Positions 35,301 through 44,110 of a stretch of 64,000 nucleotides of DNA are shown here, in pieces. The notes under the pieces are model-generated. The model had not been told where the DNA came from. It was given only the letters and a program-made list of their open reading frames with translations, and ran no database searches. How positions within the stretch are numbered: position 1 is the stretch's first letter; each line of letters begins with the position of its first letter. Source of the DNA: Eubacterium sp. (lineage in GTDB: Bacteria; Bacillota; Clostridia; Lachnospirales; Lachnospiraceae); NCBI GenBank assembly GCA_017430325.1, contig JAFRNE010000037.1, positions 62,001-126,000 of the forward strand, in the 5' to 3' direction. Position numbers and translations under genes: made by a program.

Positions 35301-35496
35301 TCATCACAAGCAGCGCCCCTCGATTCCACTCCGTTCCATCTCGGTCGCGGCTGTCGCCGCATGAATCATCACAAGCAGCGCCCCTTCGATTCCACTCCGT
35401 TCCATCTCGGTCGCGGCTGTCGCCGCATGAATCATCAACAAGCAGCGTCCCTCGATTCCACTCCGTTCCATCTCAGTCGCGGCTGTCGCCGCATGA
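35301..35496. repeat. three tandem 65-bp repeats with internal hairpin
   Basis: Units at 35301-35365, 35366-35431 and 35432-35496 differ by only a few bases. Each contains CAAGCAGCG, CGATTCCACTCCGTTCC and the hairpin GCGGCTGTCGCCGC. On the minus strand one frame reads ERSGIEG in each copy, but there is no ribosome binding site or gene context. Part of the unit (CGCTGCTTGT) appears inverted at 35555-35564. Looks like a dispersed REP-like element expanded in tandem. Confidence 0.85.
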
Positions 35497-35500
35497 CCAC

Positions 35501-35547
35501 AAAAAAAATCGCATCCCTGCAAGTGAACTTGCGGATGCGATTTTTTT
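35501..35547. terminator. bidirectional terminator after rpsI
   Basis: A stem of AAAAAAATCGCATCC with GGATGCGATTTTTTT encloses a second small stem (GCAAGT/ACTTGC). It lies 30 bases after the rpsI stop on the minus strand with a run of T on both strands. Confidence 0.85.
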
Positions 35548-35578
35548 GTAGTCGCGCTGCTTGTAGCAATCGCGAAGA

Positions 35579-35974
35579 TTATCTCTTTGAGAACTGTGGG
35601 GCACGACGAGCTGCCTTGAGACCGTATTTCTTTCTCTCCTTCATACGAGGATCTCTTGTAAGATATCCTGCAGACTTGAGAACTGGTCTGTAATCAGCTG
35701 AAACTGTAAGGAGCGCTCTTGAGATACCATGTCTGATGGCACCTGCCTGGCCTGTGAAGCCGCCGCCGTATACGTTTACAAGAACATCATACTTTCCTTC
35801 TGCGCCTGTAGCAACAAGTGGCTGCTTAACGATAACCTTAAGTGTCTCTAATCCAAAATACTCATCGAGTGATTTCTTATTAACTGTTATATTTCCTGAA
35901 CCAGGTACGAGGTAAACACGTGCAACACTGCTCTTTCTTCTTCCTGTACCATAGAATCTAGCTGCCTTTGCCAT
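35579..35974 (-). CDS. rpsI: 30S ribosomal protein S9
   Basis: A 131-residue S9 of normal length. N-terminal [14 protein letters not shown] and the C-terminal RAPQFSKR tail, which reaches the P-site tRNA, are both present. It follows rplM by 18 bases with a good ribosome binding site; the pair is the standard rplM-rpsI operon, closed by the hairpin at 35501-35547. Confidence 0.98.
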   Translation of the reverse strand: MAKAARFYGTGRRKSSVARVYLVPGSGNITVNKKSLDEYFGLETLKVIVKQPLVATGAEGKYDVLVNVYGGGFTGQAGAIRHGISRALLTVSADYRPVLKSAGYLTRDPRMKERKKYGLKAARRAPQFSKR

Positions 35975-35992
35975 TTACTTCTTCCTCCTTTA

Positions 35993-36427
35993 TTAATACT
36001 TGATCTCAAGCTCTTCAGGCTTCTGTGCCTGCTGCTTGTGATCTGGACCTGCATAAACAAAAAGCTTTGTAAACATGCTTCTTCCAAGAGGTCCCTTAGG
36101 AAGCATACCCTTAACAGCGTGCTTGATAACTTCTGTACTGTCCTTAGCAAGCAGATCCTTAAGGGTGATTGACTTGAGACCGCCAACGTGGTCTGAGTGG
36201 CTGTAGTAGATCTTATCGTTCAGCTTGTTTCCTGAAACCTTGATCTTATCTGCATTGATAACGATCACATAATCGCCTGTATCAATACTTGGTGTGTATG
36301 TAGGCTTATTCTTGCCTCTTAAAATCTTTGCGACCTCTGATGAGAGACGTCCTAATGTATGTCCTGTGGCATCAACAACGTACCACTTTCTTTCAATAGT
36401 TGATGGGCTTGCAACAAAGCTCTTCAT
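35993..36427 (-). CDS. rplM: 50S ribosomal protein L13
   Basis: A 144-residue L13, full length, with [19 protein letters not shown] at the N-terminus and the conserved [14 protein letters not shown] region. It starts the rplM-rpsI operon behind a consensus promoter at 36538-36566 and an AAGGAGG ribosome binding site. The roughly 100-base leader could hold an L13-type autoregulatory structure, which I could not confirm by eye. Confidence 0.98.
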   Translation of the reverse strand: MKSFVASPSTIERKWYVVDATGHTLGRLSSEVAKILRGKNKPTYTPSIDTGDYVIVINADKIKVSGNKLNDKIYYSHSDHVGGLKSITLKDLLAKDSTEVIKHAVKGMLPKGPLGRSMFTKLFVYAGPDHKQQAQKPEELEIKY

Positions 36428-36537
36428 CGTGAAAGTTCCTCCTTGATAAACTATTAAATTACCTGTTCATGTTACGAATTGAGAATCCTCTATTCCGGGG
36501 CATGGTTAGAGTTGTTCACTACTCGTCACAGAATGGT

Positions 36538-36566
36538 ATTATATGCTATTATTCCCCGAGTGTCAA
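36538..36566 (-). promoter_or_regulatory. consensus sigma-70 promoter of rplM-rpsI
   Basis: Minus-strand TTGACA (36566-36561), 17 bases, TATAAT (36543-36538): both hexamers match the consensus at all positions. Confidence 0.9.
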
Positions 36567-36630
36567 ATATATTTTTACAAATATACTATGTTTTTTTGTT
36601 TTTCTCTGAAACCCATGGAAAATACACATC

Positions 36631-37497
36631 CTACACGTATTTTATCTCAACAAGTGTAAGGCCTCTCGCCGGCGCTGTATCTCCCGCCCTGCTTCTGTCC
36701 TTACTTTCTATTATATCCTTAACCTCTTCCGGATCGAGTCTTCCGCAACCCACATCCTTCAGGGTTCCGGCGATTATCCTGACCATATTATAGAGGAAGC
36801 CGTTTCCGGTTATCCTTATGGTTATCTCACGTCCGCGCCATGAAGTATTTTTTTTATCCACAGCTCCGGTTCCTTCAACGCTATCTGCTGCATCATTCTG
36901 TCCGCAATCCGCTGCATCAGCCCTACCGGAATTCTGTCCAAATTTTGCGCTATCATTCCTGCCTGTAGCAAACACCTCGCAGGAATAAACGGTTCTGGTC
37001 TTGTCCTGCACGCTGCTGCCCGATGAACAAAAGGCCGTAAAATCATGCTCTCCAACGATATAGTCAGCCGCCTGCTGCATCTTAACAGTATCAAGCGGAA
37101 TATAGCAGAAATCGCAGTACTGCCTGCGCAGCGGATCCTCTATTATATCGTTGTAAATATTATATTCATAGGTCTTGACGGTATCTGCATGTCTCGGATG
37201 AAAGTCATCCGAAGTCTCGCAGGATTCCCATACGCGGATATCCTCAGGCAGTCTCTGATTAAGGGCCATCTTGATCTTATCGGCCGGTATCCTGGTCTCA
37301 GCATCAAATACGCATACATTTCCCATCGCATGCACACCTGAATCCGTACGGCTCGCTCCGATAACCTCGATCTTCTGTCCGAGGAGCTCTGTCAGCGCCT
37401 CATTCAATTTACCCTCTATCGTCGGTCCGTTCGGCTGAACCTGCCAGCCGCAATAGACGGTACCATCATATGCAACTTTCAGCATGTATCTTTTCAT
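36631..37497 (-). CDS. truA: tRNA pseudouridine synthase A
   Basis: A 288-residue enzyme making pseudouridine at positions 38-40 of the tRNA anticodon arm. The catalytic Asp is in ASRTDSGVHAMGN (about residue 52). N-terminal VAYDGTVYCGWQVQPN and C-terminal GNGFLYNMVRIIAGTL segments are intact. It is about 40 residues longer than usual because of an Asn/Asp/Ala/Gly-rich insertion near residues 180-218, just before the conserved C-terminal part. It follows ecfT by 12 bases, the order ecfA-ecfT-truA being common in Bacillota beside the rplQ cluster. Confidence 0.95.
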   Translation of the reverse strand: MKRYMLKVAYDGTVYCGWQVQPNGPTIEGKLNEALTELLGQKIEVIGASRTDSGVHAMGNVCVFDAETRIPADKIKMALNQRLPEDIRVWESCETSDDFHPRHADTVKTYEYNIYNDIIEDPLRRQYCDFCYIPLDTVKMQQAADYIVGEHDFTAFCSSGSSVQDKTRTVYSCEVFATGRNDSAKFGQNSGRADAADCGQNDAADSVEGTGAVDKKNTSWRGREITIRITGNGFLYNMVRIIAGTLKDVGCGRLDPEEVKDIIESKDRSRAGDTAPARGLTLVEIKYV

Positions 37498-37509
37498 ATC
37501 TGTTACCTA

Positions 37510-38241
37510 TTACAAAAATCTCACCAGGAGAACAACTGCAAGTCCGACAGCCACCACAAAGATAAACAGTGCATCATATATATCCATCGACAGCCTGTCC
37601 ACCTCTGTACGAGGTTCAGTACTGTCATAGCATCTGACATCCATCGCATTTGCCATCTTTTCAGCCTTCTCTATAGTCCGTCTGAAAAGCGGCTTTATTA
37701 TCGACACGCTGTTCTTCAGGCGCTTTCCAAGGCCTCCCACTGTGATGTCGGCACCACGCGAAGCCTGCGCCACTCTGATCTCGTTCATATCGCTTCCAAG
37801 TATCGGCAGGAACATAAATGCGATAGCCATAGTCATCGCAGTACCTTCACTCACATGAAAGCCCTTTTTGATCCCGCGAAGAAGCTCTCTCGAGGTCGTC
37901 GTCTTGATCATGACCATACAGAAAAAGGCAATCATCAGGAACCTCAGCAACAGCAAAAATGCCGTTTCAAACGGTACAAAGATCAGATTGATCAAAAACC
38001 CGCCCAGAAGCATGACAAATACAGCCCTCAAAGACCTGAGATATGTCAGTATGCTTACTCCCGACAAAAATACGCATACAGCAAGTATACCCACCGGGAT
38101 CAGAAGCAATATGTATTTTTTAATAAATACGCAGGTAAGTGCATAAAATATCATCCCATACAGCTTGACTCTCGGATCAAGGCTGTGTATCGGTGACTGC
38201 TTATCCTCGTATCTTCCCTTATTTACATCGTATAAATACAT
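37510..38241 (-). CDS. ecfT: ECF transporter transmembrane protein EcfT
   Basis: A 243-residue membrane protein with about five helices, a DPRVKL segment near the start, and the two coupling motifs of EcfT: AQASRGAD (about residue 160) and AMDVRCYD (about residue 200). It couples the ATPase to substrate-binding S components for vitamin or metal uptake. Together with the upstream double ATPase and truA it forms a likely operon. No S-component gene lies nearby, so this is probably the shared (group II) module. Confidence 0.93.
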   Translation of the reverse strand: MYLYDVNKGRYEDKQSPIHSLDPRVKLYGMIFYALTCVFIKKYILLLIPVGILAVCVFLSGVSILTYLRSLRAVFVMLLGGFLINLIFVPFETAFLLLLRFLMIAFFCMVMIKTTTSRELLRGIKKGFHVSEGTAMTMAIAFMFLPILGSDMNEIRVAQASRGADITVGGLGKRLKNSVSIIKPLFRRTIEKAEKMANAMDVRCYDSTEPRTEVDRLSMDIYDALFIFVVAVGLAVVLLVRFL

Positions 38242-38336
38242 TTCAGAATTTCCTTATATACAGCTCGCATCATACTTCCACTGTCAAGCATCATAATACT
38301 GCTGTCAATCTTCCTTCAACCCGGGCAGTTTCAGGC

Positions 38337-39806
38337 TCACTCGTCATGTCCGATCAGAATAACACACTTTCCGGCCTCCAGATAGCTCTTTATAACGCCT
38401 GAGAGGGCGTCAATTCCATTTTCATCAAGCCCGGCGTCAGATTCATCAAGAATGAGATAATCGGGCGCATTTGCGATTATACCGGCTATACCGACCCTTC
38501 GCTTCTCACCACCGGAGATCTGATCCACATGTCTCTTCCATACAGTCTCATCCACATTCATATATGAAAGAGCATTTCTTGCCATTTTAACAGCTCCGTT
38601 ATTATCGAAGCCCAGATTCCTCGGTCCGAACATAACATCCTTAATTACAGAATCTGCAAACAGCTGCTTCTCAGGATTCTGTGAAACATAACCAACCTTT
38701 CTTCTTAAGGCATTGATGTCGCTTATCATGCCATCATCCACATCCGGATCCTTACGAGCTGGATTAATTCTCTTCTTAGTTACCGGAAGCTGCCTTCCGT
38801 CAAGGAATATCCTTCCTTTTTTTGCAAGCAGAAGCCCGTTAAGGAGCATAGCAAGCGTTGACTTACCCGAACCACTCTCGCCACGGACTATATAAGCCCT
38901 GCCTCTACCGAAAGCATAGAAAATATCACTGAGCACCGGCTCCTTCCCATAGGAAAAGCCCACATGATCCAGATATAAGGCTCTTGCCGCATCAACAGCG
39001 CCGTCCTGCTCCTCCAGTACTCGTTCCTCTATAGTAAAGCTCTTTATTTCCTGATTTAATTCAGAGAGACTAACCGCCTCAGTATACTCACTGAATTTCT
39101 GTATTATGCTCTCTCCATTTGTTTTTTCATGAGACTCTTCATCCAGATCCTCATGCTCATTCTTCACTACACCCTTTTCAAGGCGTATAACTCTGTCGCA
39201 GCGCTTTGCGACCTCCGGATCCTGCGTGATCATTATAACGGTCTGTCCGTTCTTACGTGCCGCACCGATCACATAATCCACCATCTTATCGCGCACCGTC
39301 CCGCTCTGCATCGAGAAAGACTCATCAAGTATAAGTATATGCGGCTCCATGGCAAGTATCGCTGCAACCGCAGCCCTCTGCCTCTCTCCGCCGCTAAGAG
39401 TTCTTATATTTCTGTCAGCCTTCTTCAGAAGACCGTATTTCTTCAGAAAGTATTTTGTCTTCTTTACAGTCTCCTCAGCAGGAAGATTCAGATTCTCAAG
39501 TCCAAACATTGTATCTGCCGAAACCATATCAAATACATGATTATCGTCCGGATTCTGAAATACTATCCCACACCTCCTGTGAAGACGTGCCGTATTTACA
39601 GGAAAGCTTGTGTCTAGGCCGCCAACAACAACCTTATCCGGCTCTTCAGGAAGATATATGCCGGAAATATAGGCCGCCAGAGTAGACTTGCCCGATCCGT
39701 TGGGACCGGTCAGAGCAACTATCTCGCCCTCTTCAATATCCAGACTGATACTGCTGCCCTCAATATATTCTATTTTCAGATTTCGTATCTTGATCAAACT
39801 TTCCAT
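38337..39806 (-). CDS. fused double ATPase of ECF transporter
   Basis: A 489-residue protein with two ABC ATPase domains, corresponding to EcfA1 and EcfA2 that are usually separate. Domain 1 (about residues 5-225): GPNGSGKST, FQNPDDN, LSGGERQR, LILDES, but the switch position reads ITQDPE, with Gln where His is normal. Domain 2 (about 270-489): GESGSGKST, SQNPEKQ, ISGGEKRR, LILDESDAGLD, and ends in LIGHDE, so the protein stops right after the switch His, lacking the usual C-terminal 50 or so residues. No continuing frame was found downstream. The start has a poor ribosome binding site. It probably energises ECF vitamin uptake with ecfT. Confidence 0.88.
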   Translation of the reverse strand: MESLIKIRNLKIEYIEGSSISLDIEEGEIVALTGPNGSGKSTLAAYISGIYLPEEPDKVVVGGLDTSFPVNTARLHRRCGIVFQNPDDNHVFDMVSADTMFGLENLNLPAEETVKKTKYFLKKYGLLKKADRNIRTLSGGERQRAAVAAILAMEPHILILDESFSMQSGTVRDKMVDYVIGAARKNGQTVIMITQDPEVAKRCDRVIRLEKGVVKNEHEDLDEESHEKTNGESIIQKFSEYTEAVSLSELNQEIKSFTIEERVLEEQDGAVDAARALYLDHVGFSYGKEPVLSDIFYAFGRGRAYIVRGESGSGKSTLAMLLNGLLLAKKGRIFLDGRQLPVTKKRINPARKDPDVDDGMISDINALRRKVGYVSQNPEKQLFADSVIKDVMFGPRNLGFDNNGAVKMARNALSYMNVDETVWKRHVDQISGGEKRRVGIAGIIANAPDYLILDESDAGLDENGIDALSGVIKSYLEAGKCVILIGHDE

Positions 39807-39831
39807 ATTAACTGTTCAAATATAAATATAC

Positions 39832-39863
39832 AAAAAGGCTGCCGGAAAAACCGACAGCCTTTT
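39832..39863 (-). terminator. terminator of rplQ and the alpha operon
   Basis: On the minus strand AAAAGGCTGTCGG, loop TTTTT, CCGGCAGCCTTTTT (one mismatch), followed by TG. It lies eight bases after the rplQ stop and separates the ribosomal cluster from ecfA. Confidence 0.85.
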
Positions 39864-39871
39864 AGACCTAA

Positions 39872-40408
39872 TTAAACTAACTCTAAGATAACCTCAAGAG
39901 CTCCGTCGCCCTTTCTCTGACCGATCTTAACGATTCTTGTATAACCACCTTCGCGGCCTGCATACTTAACAGCATACTCATTGAAAAGCTTATCTGTAAG
40001 ATCAACCTTCTTTGTACCTGCCTTCTTGCCAGCCTGCTCTGTAGGGATTTCAGTTACAGGATAGAGAACCTTAAGCATCTCACGTCTTACATGAAGTCTT
40101 GATGGGAGATCCTTCTTGATCTTCTTCTCTACTTCATCAAATACTGTAACCTTCTTGCCGTCAACAACGTTCTTGATTCTCTTGCCGTCCTTATCTTTTC
40201 TGGCAACCTTAGTCTTAACTGTAACCTCTTCGAAGTTATCCTTTTCCTTGATTGCCATCTTGATAAGCTTTTCAGCGATCTGACGAACTTCCTTAGCTCT
40301 AGCGTCTGTTGTCTTTATCTTACCATAGTTAAGAAGCATTGTTACCTGATTTCTGAGAAGTGCCTTTCTCTGATCAGCCTTCTTACCGAGTTTTCTATAC
40401 ATTGCCAT
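39872..40408 (-). CDS. rplQ: 50S ribosomal protein L17, with insertion
   Basis: L17 with the usual MYRKLGKKADQRKALLRN start and C-terminal YTRIVKIGQRKGDGA. At 178 residues it is about 50 longer than the common form; the extra Lys-rich stretch near residues 63-115 (ARKDKDGKRIKNV and onward) lies between the helical core and the end. Last gene of the rpsM-rpsK-rpsD-rpoA-rplQ group and followed at once by a terminator. Confidence 0.97.
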   Translation of the reverse strand: MAMYRKLGKKADQRKALLRNQVTMLLNYGKIKTTDARAKEVRQIAEKLIKMAIKEKDNFEEVTVKTKVARKDKDGKRIKNVVDGKKVTVFDEVEKKIKKDLPSRLHVRREMLKVLYPVTEIPTEQAGKKAGTKKVDLTDKLFNEYAVKYAGREGGYTRIVKIGQRKGDGALEVILELV

Positions 40409-40537
40409 GATCTATTTTCCTCCTTACCCCTGGCAGGGTCTTCACTGTGCTTACTAATTCCGGATGCCCGGCTATCCTTTGCATAAAGCTCGTACAGCCT
40501 TAAGCTATTCCGACTTCAGCCTAAGTGGTGATATATC

Positions 40538-41506
40538 TTACTCCTCAGCTTCCTGTGTTCCGTCGTTGAGTGTAAGACCAAGCTCCTTGAGCTTTGCAAG
40601 AACTTCTTCAAGTGACTTACGTCCGAGGTTACGAACCTTCATCATTTCCTCAGGAGTCTTCTTGCAGAGTTCCTTAACTGTATTAATACCAGCTCTCTTA
40701 AGGCAGTTATATGAACGTACTGAGAGCTCAAGCTCATCAATAGACATATCTGTCTTGCTAACCTGTTCTGGCTCTTTCTTTTCAGCAATAACACTTGCCT
40801 GCTTAGCATTCTCTGAAAGATCGATGAAGAGATTCAGATGCTCGCTAAGTACCTTCGCTGCAAGGCTGACAGCCTCATCAGGTGGAAGGGATCCATTTGT
40901 AAATACATCAAGTGTAAGCTTATCGTAGTCAGTGATCTGACCTACACGAGTATCCTCAACTGTGAGGTTTACTCTCTCTACAGGAGTGTAGATAGAATCA
41001 ACTGCTATAGTATCGATGGTCATATCAAGTTCCTTGTTCTTATCGGCACTTACATAACCACGACCATTTGTGATCATAAGTTCCATCTCAAGTCTTGCCT
41101 CAGGGCCACTGAGGTTTGCAATAACAAGATCAGGATTAAGTATCTCGATATCGCTGTCAACTCTGATATCTCCGGCTGTAACAACAGTTGTTCCAGATGC
41201 CTCGATATAAGCTGTCCTTGGCTCATTTGATGATGAGTTGTTCTTGATAACGATGTCTTTGATATTTAATACTATCTCTGTTACGTCTTCCTTTACTCCG
41301 GGAATAGAACTGAACTCATGGAGAACGTCCTTGATCTTTACAGCACTAACAGCTGTTCCCGGAAGAGATGAAAGCATAATTCTTCTGAGAGAATTACCCA
41401 GTGTTGTACCATAGCCTCTTTCAAGCGGCTCAACTACAAATCTGCCGTACTTATTGTCGTCTGACTTTTCAGCGATCTCAATTCTTGGCTTCTCAAATTC
41501 AAACAC
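40538..41506 (-). CDS. rpoA: RNA polymerase alpha subunit
   Basis: A 322-residue alpha subunit. The N-terminal dimer and assembly domain spans about residues 1-230 ([23 protein letters not shown]), and the C-terminal DNA- and activator-binding domain about 250-315 ([26 protein letters not shown]). It sits in its standard place between rpsD and rplQ. Confidence 0.99.
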   Translation of the reverse strand: MFEFEKPRIEIAEKSDDNKYGRFVVEPLERGYGTTLGNSLRRIMLSSLPGTAVSAVKIKDVLHEFSSIPGVKEDVTEIVLNIKDIVIKNNSSSNEPRTAYIEASGTTVVTAGDIRVDSDIEILNPDLVIANLSGPEARLEMELMITNGRGYVSADKNKELDMTIDTIAVDSIYTPVERVNLTVEDTRVGQITDYDKLTLDVFTNGSLPPDEAVSLAAKVLSEHLNLFIDLSENAKQASVIAEKKEPEQVSKTDMSIDELELSVRSYNCLKRAGINTVKELCKKTPEEMMKVRNLGRKSLEEVLAKLKELGLTLNDGTQEAEE

Positions 41507-41619
41507 TATGTTACCCTCCTTCTACTTCGAAATTATAATCTATACTGCGAATACCCATAATCCGCAGAAACAGGACCTTTGCGGTCCTGCCGCGTGATTC
41601 TTTAATTTTTCCTGTAATC

Positions 41620-42213
41620 TTACTTAGAATATAACTCGACGATAAGAGTCTCGTTAACAGGTACATCGATCTGGTCTCTCTCAGGCTTAGATACTACTGT
41701 ACCGCTAAGTGTTTCTGAATTTGACTCAAGCCATGCAGGAACAAGTACACCACCGTTTGCTTCAACGATATCCTTAAATCTCTGAAGAGACTTGCTCTTC
41801 TCTCTGATCTCGATCTTGTCGCCTACACTTACCTTGTATGAAGGGATGTTTACGCACTTACCGTTTACAAGAACGAACTTGTGGCCAACGATCTGTCTAG
41901 CCTCTCTTCTTGTTCTTGCAAATCCCATACGATAAATAACATTGTCAAGACGAAGCTCAAGGAGTGTCATGAGGTTAGGACCTGCAGTACCCTGCATCTT
42001 CTCTGCCTTAGCGAAAAGGTTACGGAAAGGCTTCTCCTGTACACCATAAATGAACTTTGCCTTCTGCTTCTCACGAAGCTGAAGTCCGTACTCACTGATC
42101 TTTCTGCCAGCGTTCTTAGACTTTCTATTTGATTTCTTATTAACTCCGAGATACATTGGCTCCATGCCGAGTGATCTGCATCTCTTAAGAACCGGGGTTC
42201 TATCAATTGCCAT
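41620..42213 (-). CDS. rpsD: 30S ribosomal protein S4
   Basis: A 197-residue primary 16S rRNA-binding protein. The N-terminus has a single cysteine (CRSLG), so it is the zinc-free form; the S4 RNA-binding domain is near residues 87-150 (RLDNVIYRMGFARTRREARQIVGH). It lies between rpsK and rpoA. In Bacillota S4 may repress its own expression; a GGACC/GGTCC hairpin lies in the 113-base gap before rpoA. Confidence 0.98.
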   Translation of the reverse strand: MAIDRTPVLKRCRSLGMEPMYLGVNKKSNRKSKNAGRKISEYGLQLREKQKAKFIYGVQEKPFRNLFAKAEKMQGTAGPNLMTLLELRLDNVIYRMGFARTRREARQIVGHKFVLVNGKCVNIPSYKVSVGDKIEIREKSKSLQRFKDIVEANGGVLVPAWLESNSETLSGTVVSKPERDQIDVPVNETLIVELYSK

Positions 42214-42232
42214 TTTCTATGTACCTCCTCTA

Positions 42233-42628
42233 TCAGACTCTTCTTCTCTTTGGTGGACGACATCCGTTGTGTGGAACCGGTGTAACATCCTTAATTGTTA
42301 ATACTTCAAGACCACATGCATTAAGAGCTCTGATAGCAGCTTCTCTTCCTGAACCTGGTCCCTTAACCATAACATCAATAGTCTTAAGTCCGTAAGGAGC
42401 AGCTGCCTTAGCTGCAGTCTCAGCTGCCATCTGTGCAGCATAAGGTGTAGACTTCTTAGATCCTCTGAATCCAAGTCCGCCTGCACTTGCCCATGAAAGA
42501 GCATTTCCTTCAGCATCTGTTAATGTAACTATTGTATTGTTGAAAGAAGACTGAATGTGAGCCTGTCCATGCTCAACTACTTTTCTATTACGCTTCTTAG
42601 TAGCTTTTTTAGTAACTTTACCAGCCAT
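42233..42628 (-). CDS. rpsK: 30S ribosomal protein S11
   Basis: A 131-residue S11 with [29 protein letters not shown] and the C-terminal [18 protein letters not shown]. Normal length, good ribosome binding site, 19 bases from rpsD and 23 from rpsM. Confidence 0.99.
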   Translation of the reverse strand: MAGKVTKKATKKRNRKVVEHGQAHIQSSFNNTIVTLTDAEGNALSWASAGGLGFRGSKKSTPYAAQMAAETAAKAAAPYGLKTIDVMVKGPGSGREAAIRALNACGLEVLTIKDVTPVPHNGCRPPKRRRV

Positions 42629-42651
42629 TATTTATCTTTCCTCCTACCTGA

Positions 42652-43020
42652 TTACTTCTTCTTGTTAGCAACCGTCTTCTTAGGTCCCTTACGTGTACGT
42701 GCGTTGTTCTTTGTGTTCTGACCACGAACAGGAAGTCCCTTTCTGTGACGGATACCACGATAGCAGCCTATCTCCTGAAGACGCTTAATGTTGAGAGCTG
42801 TCTCTCTTCTTAAATCACCTTCTACTGTAAGAGTATCATTGATCATCTCGCTGATCTTCTTAACTTCGTCATCTGTAAGATCACGAACTCTTGTGTCAGG
42901 GTTTACGCCTGTCTTAGCGAGAATCTTCTTTGAAGTAGGAAGACCAATACCATAGATATAAGTAAGACCTACTTCGACACGTTTTTCTCTTGGTAAATCT
43001 ACACCTGAAATACGAGCCAT
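42652..43020 (-). CDS. rpsM: 30S ribosomal protein S13
   Basis: A 122-residue S13. The frame is open to an ATG at 43074, but GGAGG eleven bases before ATG 43020 and the family start [16 protein letters not shown] fix the true start. The helix-turn region ([16 protein letters not shown]) and basic C-terminus ([15 protein letters not shown]), which contacts the 50S subunit and P-site tRNA, are present. A 394-base gap separates it from rpmJ. Confidence 0.97.
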   Translation of the reverse strand: MARISGVDLPREKRVEVGLTYIYGIGLPTSKKILAKTGVNPDTRVRDLTDDEVKKISEMINDTLTVEGDLRRETALNIKRLQEIGCYRGIRHRKGLPVRGQNTKNNARTRKGPKKTVANKKK

Positions 43021-43414
43021 ATTTCTTATTTCCTCCGTAAAATCATTTTTTAAATCCGTGAGCCTGCTGCTCACTCTATAACTAACCTGATCTATCCTCT
43101 CGATAACTTCTGTATGGAGTCAGAAGGTGAAATGTATACCGGACGATAAATCCTCCATATTTATAGAATATAACATATTCCATTCACTTAACCTTGTTCG
43201 ATTGTGAAAATGACGTTCAGAATATGTTACAGCCGCTTCTATTTTTTGCCTTGCCTGCCGTCTTTACAGGCAACCGCCGTGCATGACGAACACGGTAGTT
43301 CATCTCCTCCAGAATCCCTCTGCAAATACATCTATGCAGCGTTCCGGAACGCACAAAGACAAGTTATAAAGCCTTTAAAACCATTCTTCATAACCTGTTT
43401 TCAAAACCTCAGGA
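43021..43414 (-). other. long spacer between rpmJ and rpsM
   Basis: No gene is supported here on either strand. It holds a perfect 14-bp palindrome (GCGTTCCGGAACGC, 43339-43352), a TTGCCTG/CAGGCAA hairpin near 43251-43273, a GTGAGC/GCTCAC hairpin near 43057-43073, and the rpsM ribosome binding site. An A/T-rich TATATTCTATAAAT stretch may include a promoter, without a clear -35 box. It may be a regulatory leader of the alpha operon. Confidence 0.4.
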
Positions 43415-43528
43415 TTAACCCTGACGCTGCTTGTGCTTTGGATTTTCGCAGATAATTAAGATTCTGCCTTTTCTTTTAATGACTTTGCATTTGTCGCAAA
43501 TCGGTTTTACTGATGCACGAACCTTCAT
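43415..43528 (-). CDS. rpmJ: 50S ribosomal protein L36
   Basis: A 37-residue protein, [19 protein letters not shown] and onward, with three cysteines and a histidine forming the zinc knuckle (C+ form). AAAGGAGAG precedes the ATG at 43528. It has its own promoter (43587-43615), and a terminator-like hairpin separates it from infA upstream. Confidence 0.97.
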   Translation of the reverse strand: MKVRASVKPICDKCKVIKRKGRILIICENPKHKQRQG

Positions 43529-43586
43529 TAAAATCTCTCCTTTCACAACCTCGTTTTTGGGCGCAAAAAGCCCGCTACGGAAAAAT

Positions 43587-43615
43587 ATGATAACATTTAA
43601 GGAAATAAAATGCAA
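43587..43615 (-). promoter_or_regulatory. sigma-70-type promoter of rpmJ
   Basis: Minus-strand TTGCAT (43615-43610), 17 bases, TATCAT (43592-43587). Leader about 50 bases. It would allow the alpha-operon genes to be expressed apart from the spc operon. Confidence 0.6.
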
Positions 43616-43654
43616 GAGGTAATTTTACAAATTTTTGAGATAATTATTACAATA

Positions 43655-43708
43655 CAAACAACTGCCCGTAATTGATTATGAATTACCCAAACAACTGCCC
43701 GTAATTGA
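43655..43708. repeat. 21-bp direct repeat between infA and rpmJ
   Basis: CAAACAACTGCCCGTAATTG plus A occurs at 43655-43675 and 43688-43708, 33 bases apart. It is followed by short TTC-loop hairpins (GCAC/GTGC at 43731-43741 and ATAGATTGC/GCAATCTAT at 43754-43774), giving the look of a REP-like intergenic element. Confidence 0.65.
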
Positions 43709-43778
43709 CCAACCGACTGCGTCGGGCGCCGCACTTCGTGCTTTTGTCAATTAATAGATTGCTTCGCAATCTATATGT

Positions 43779-43837
43779 CAAAACACAAAAACAGCCATAT
43801 CCATGCAAGCATGTCTATGGCTGCTTCTGTGTTTTTC
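43779..43837 (-). terminator. terminator of infA and the spc operon
   Basis: On the minus strand AAAACACAGAAGCAGCCATA pairs imperfectly with TATGGCTGTTTTTGTGTTTT around a small inner ATGC/GCAT hairpin; the right arm supplies the T run. It lies about 27 bases after the infA stop. Confidence 0.7.
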
Positions 43838-43863
43838 CATGCAGTTGTTCTGCCTTCCTTGTG

Positions 43864-44082
43864 TTACTTAGCTCTCCAGGTAATACGTCCCTTGGAAAGA
43901 TCATAAGGAGAAAGTACAACCGTTACCTTGTCTCCCGGAAGTATCTTGATGTAATTCATTCTGAGCTTGCCGCTGATGTGGGCAAGAATCTGATGACCAT
44001 TTTCAAGTTCCACCTGAAACATAGCATTTGGAAGCTTTTCAATTACTACTCCTTCGCATTCGATCTCATCAACCTTTGACAT
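43864..44082 (-). CDS. infA: translation initiation factor IF-1
   Basis: A 72-residue OB-fold protein ([34 protein letters not shown]) that binds the 30S A site during initiation. It follows adk by 28 bases. The methionine aminopeptidase gene map, often between adk and infA, is absent here. Confidence 0.98.
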   Translation of the reverse strand: MSKVDEIECEGVVIEKLPNAMFQVELENGHQILAHISGKLRMNYIKILPGDKVTVVLSPYDLSKGRITWRAK

Positions 44083-44110
44083 AAATCCTACTTTCTCCTC
44101 TTATAATTTA

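Noticed and set aside
35301..35496. CRISPR array
   Set aside because: The three units are directly adjacent with no unique spacers, and no cas genes are present.
35304..35522. Open frame across the 65-bp tandem repeats reading HAATAATEMERSGIEG units
   Set aside because: It follows from the repeat itself, has no ribosome binding site and differs in frame between units; treated as a repeat, not a gene.
38242..38336. Remaining 3' part of ecfA in another frame
   Set aside because: The alternative frame gives only about 18 residues before a stop and does not resemble the EcfA C-terminus.
43204..43455. Plus-strand frame in the rpmJ-rpsM spacer
   Set aside because: It overlaps rpmJ on the other strand and has no ribosome binding site; the spacer was kept as non-coding.
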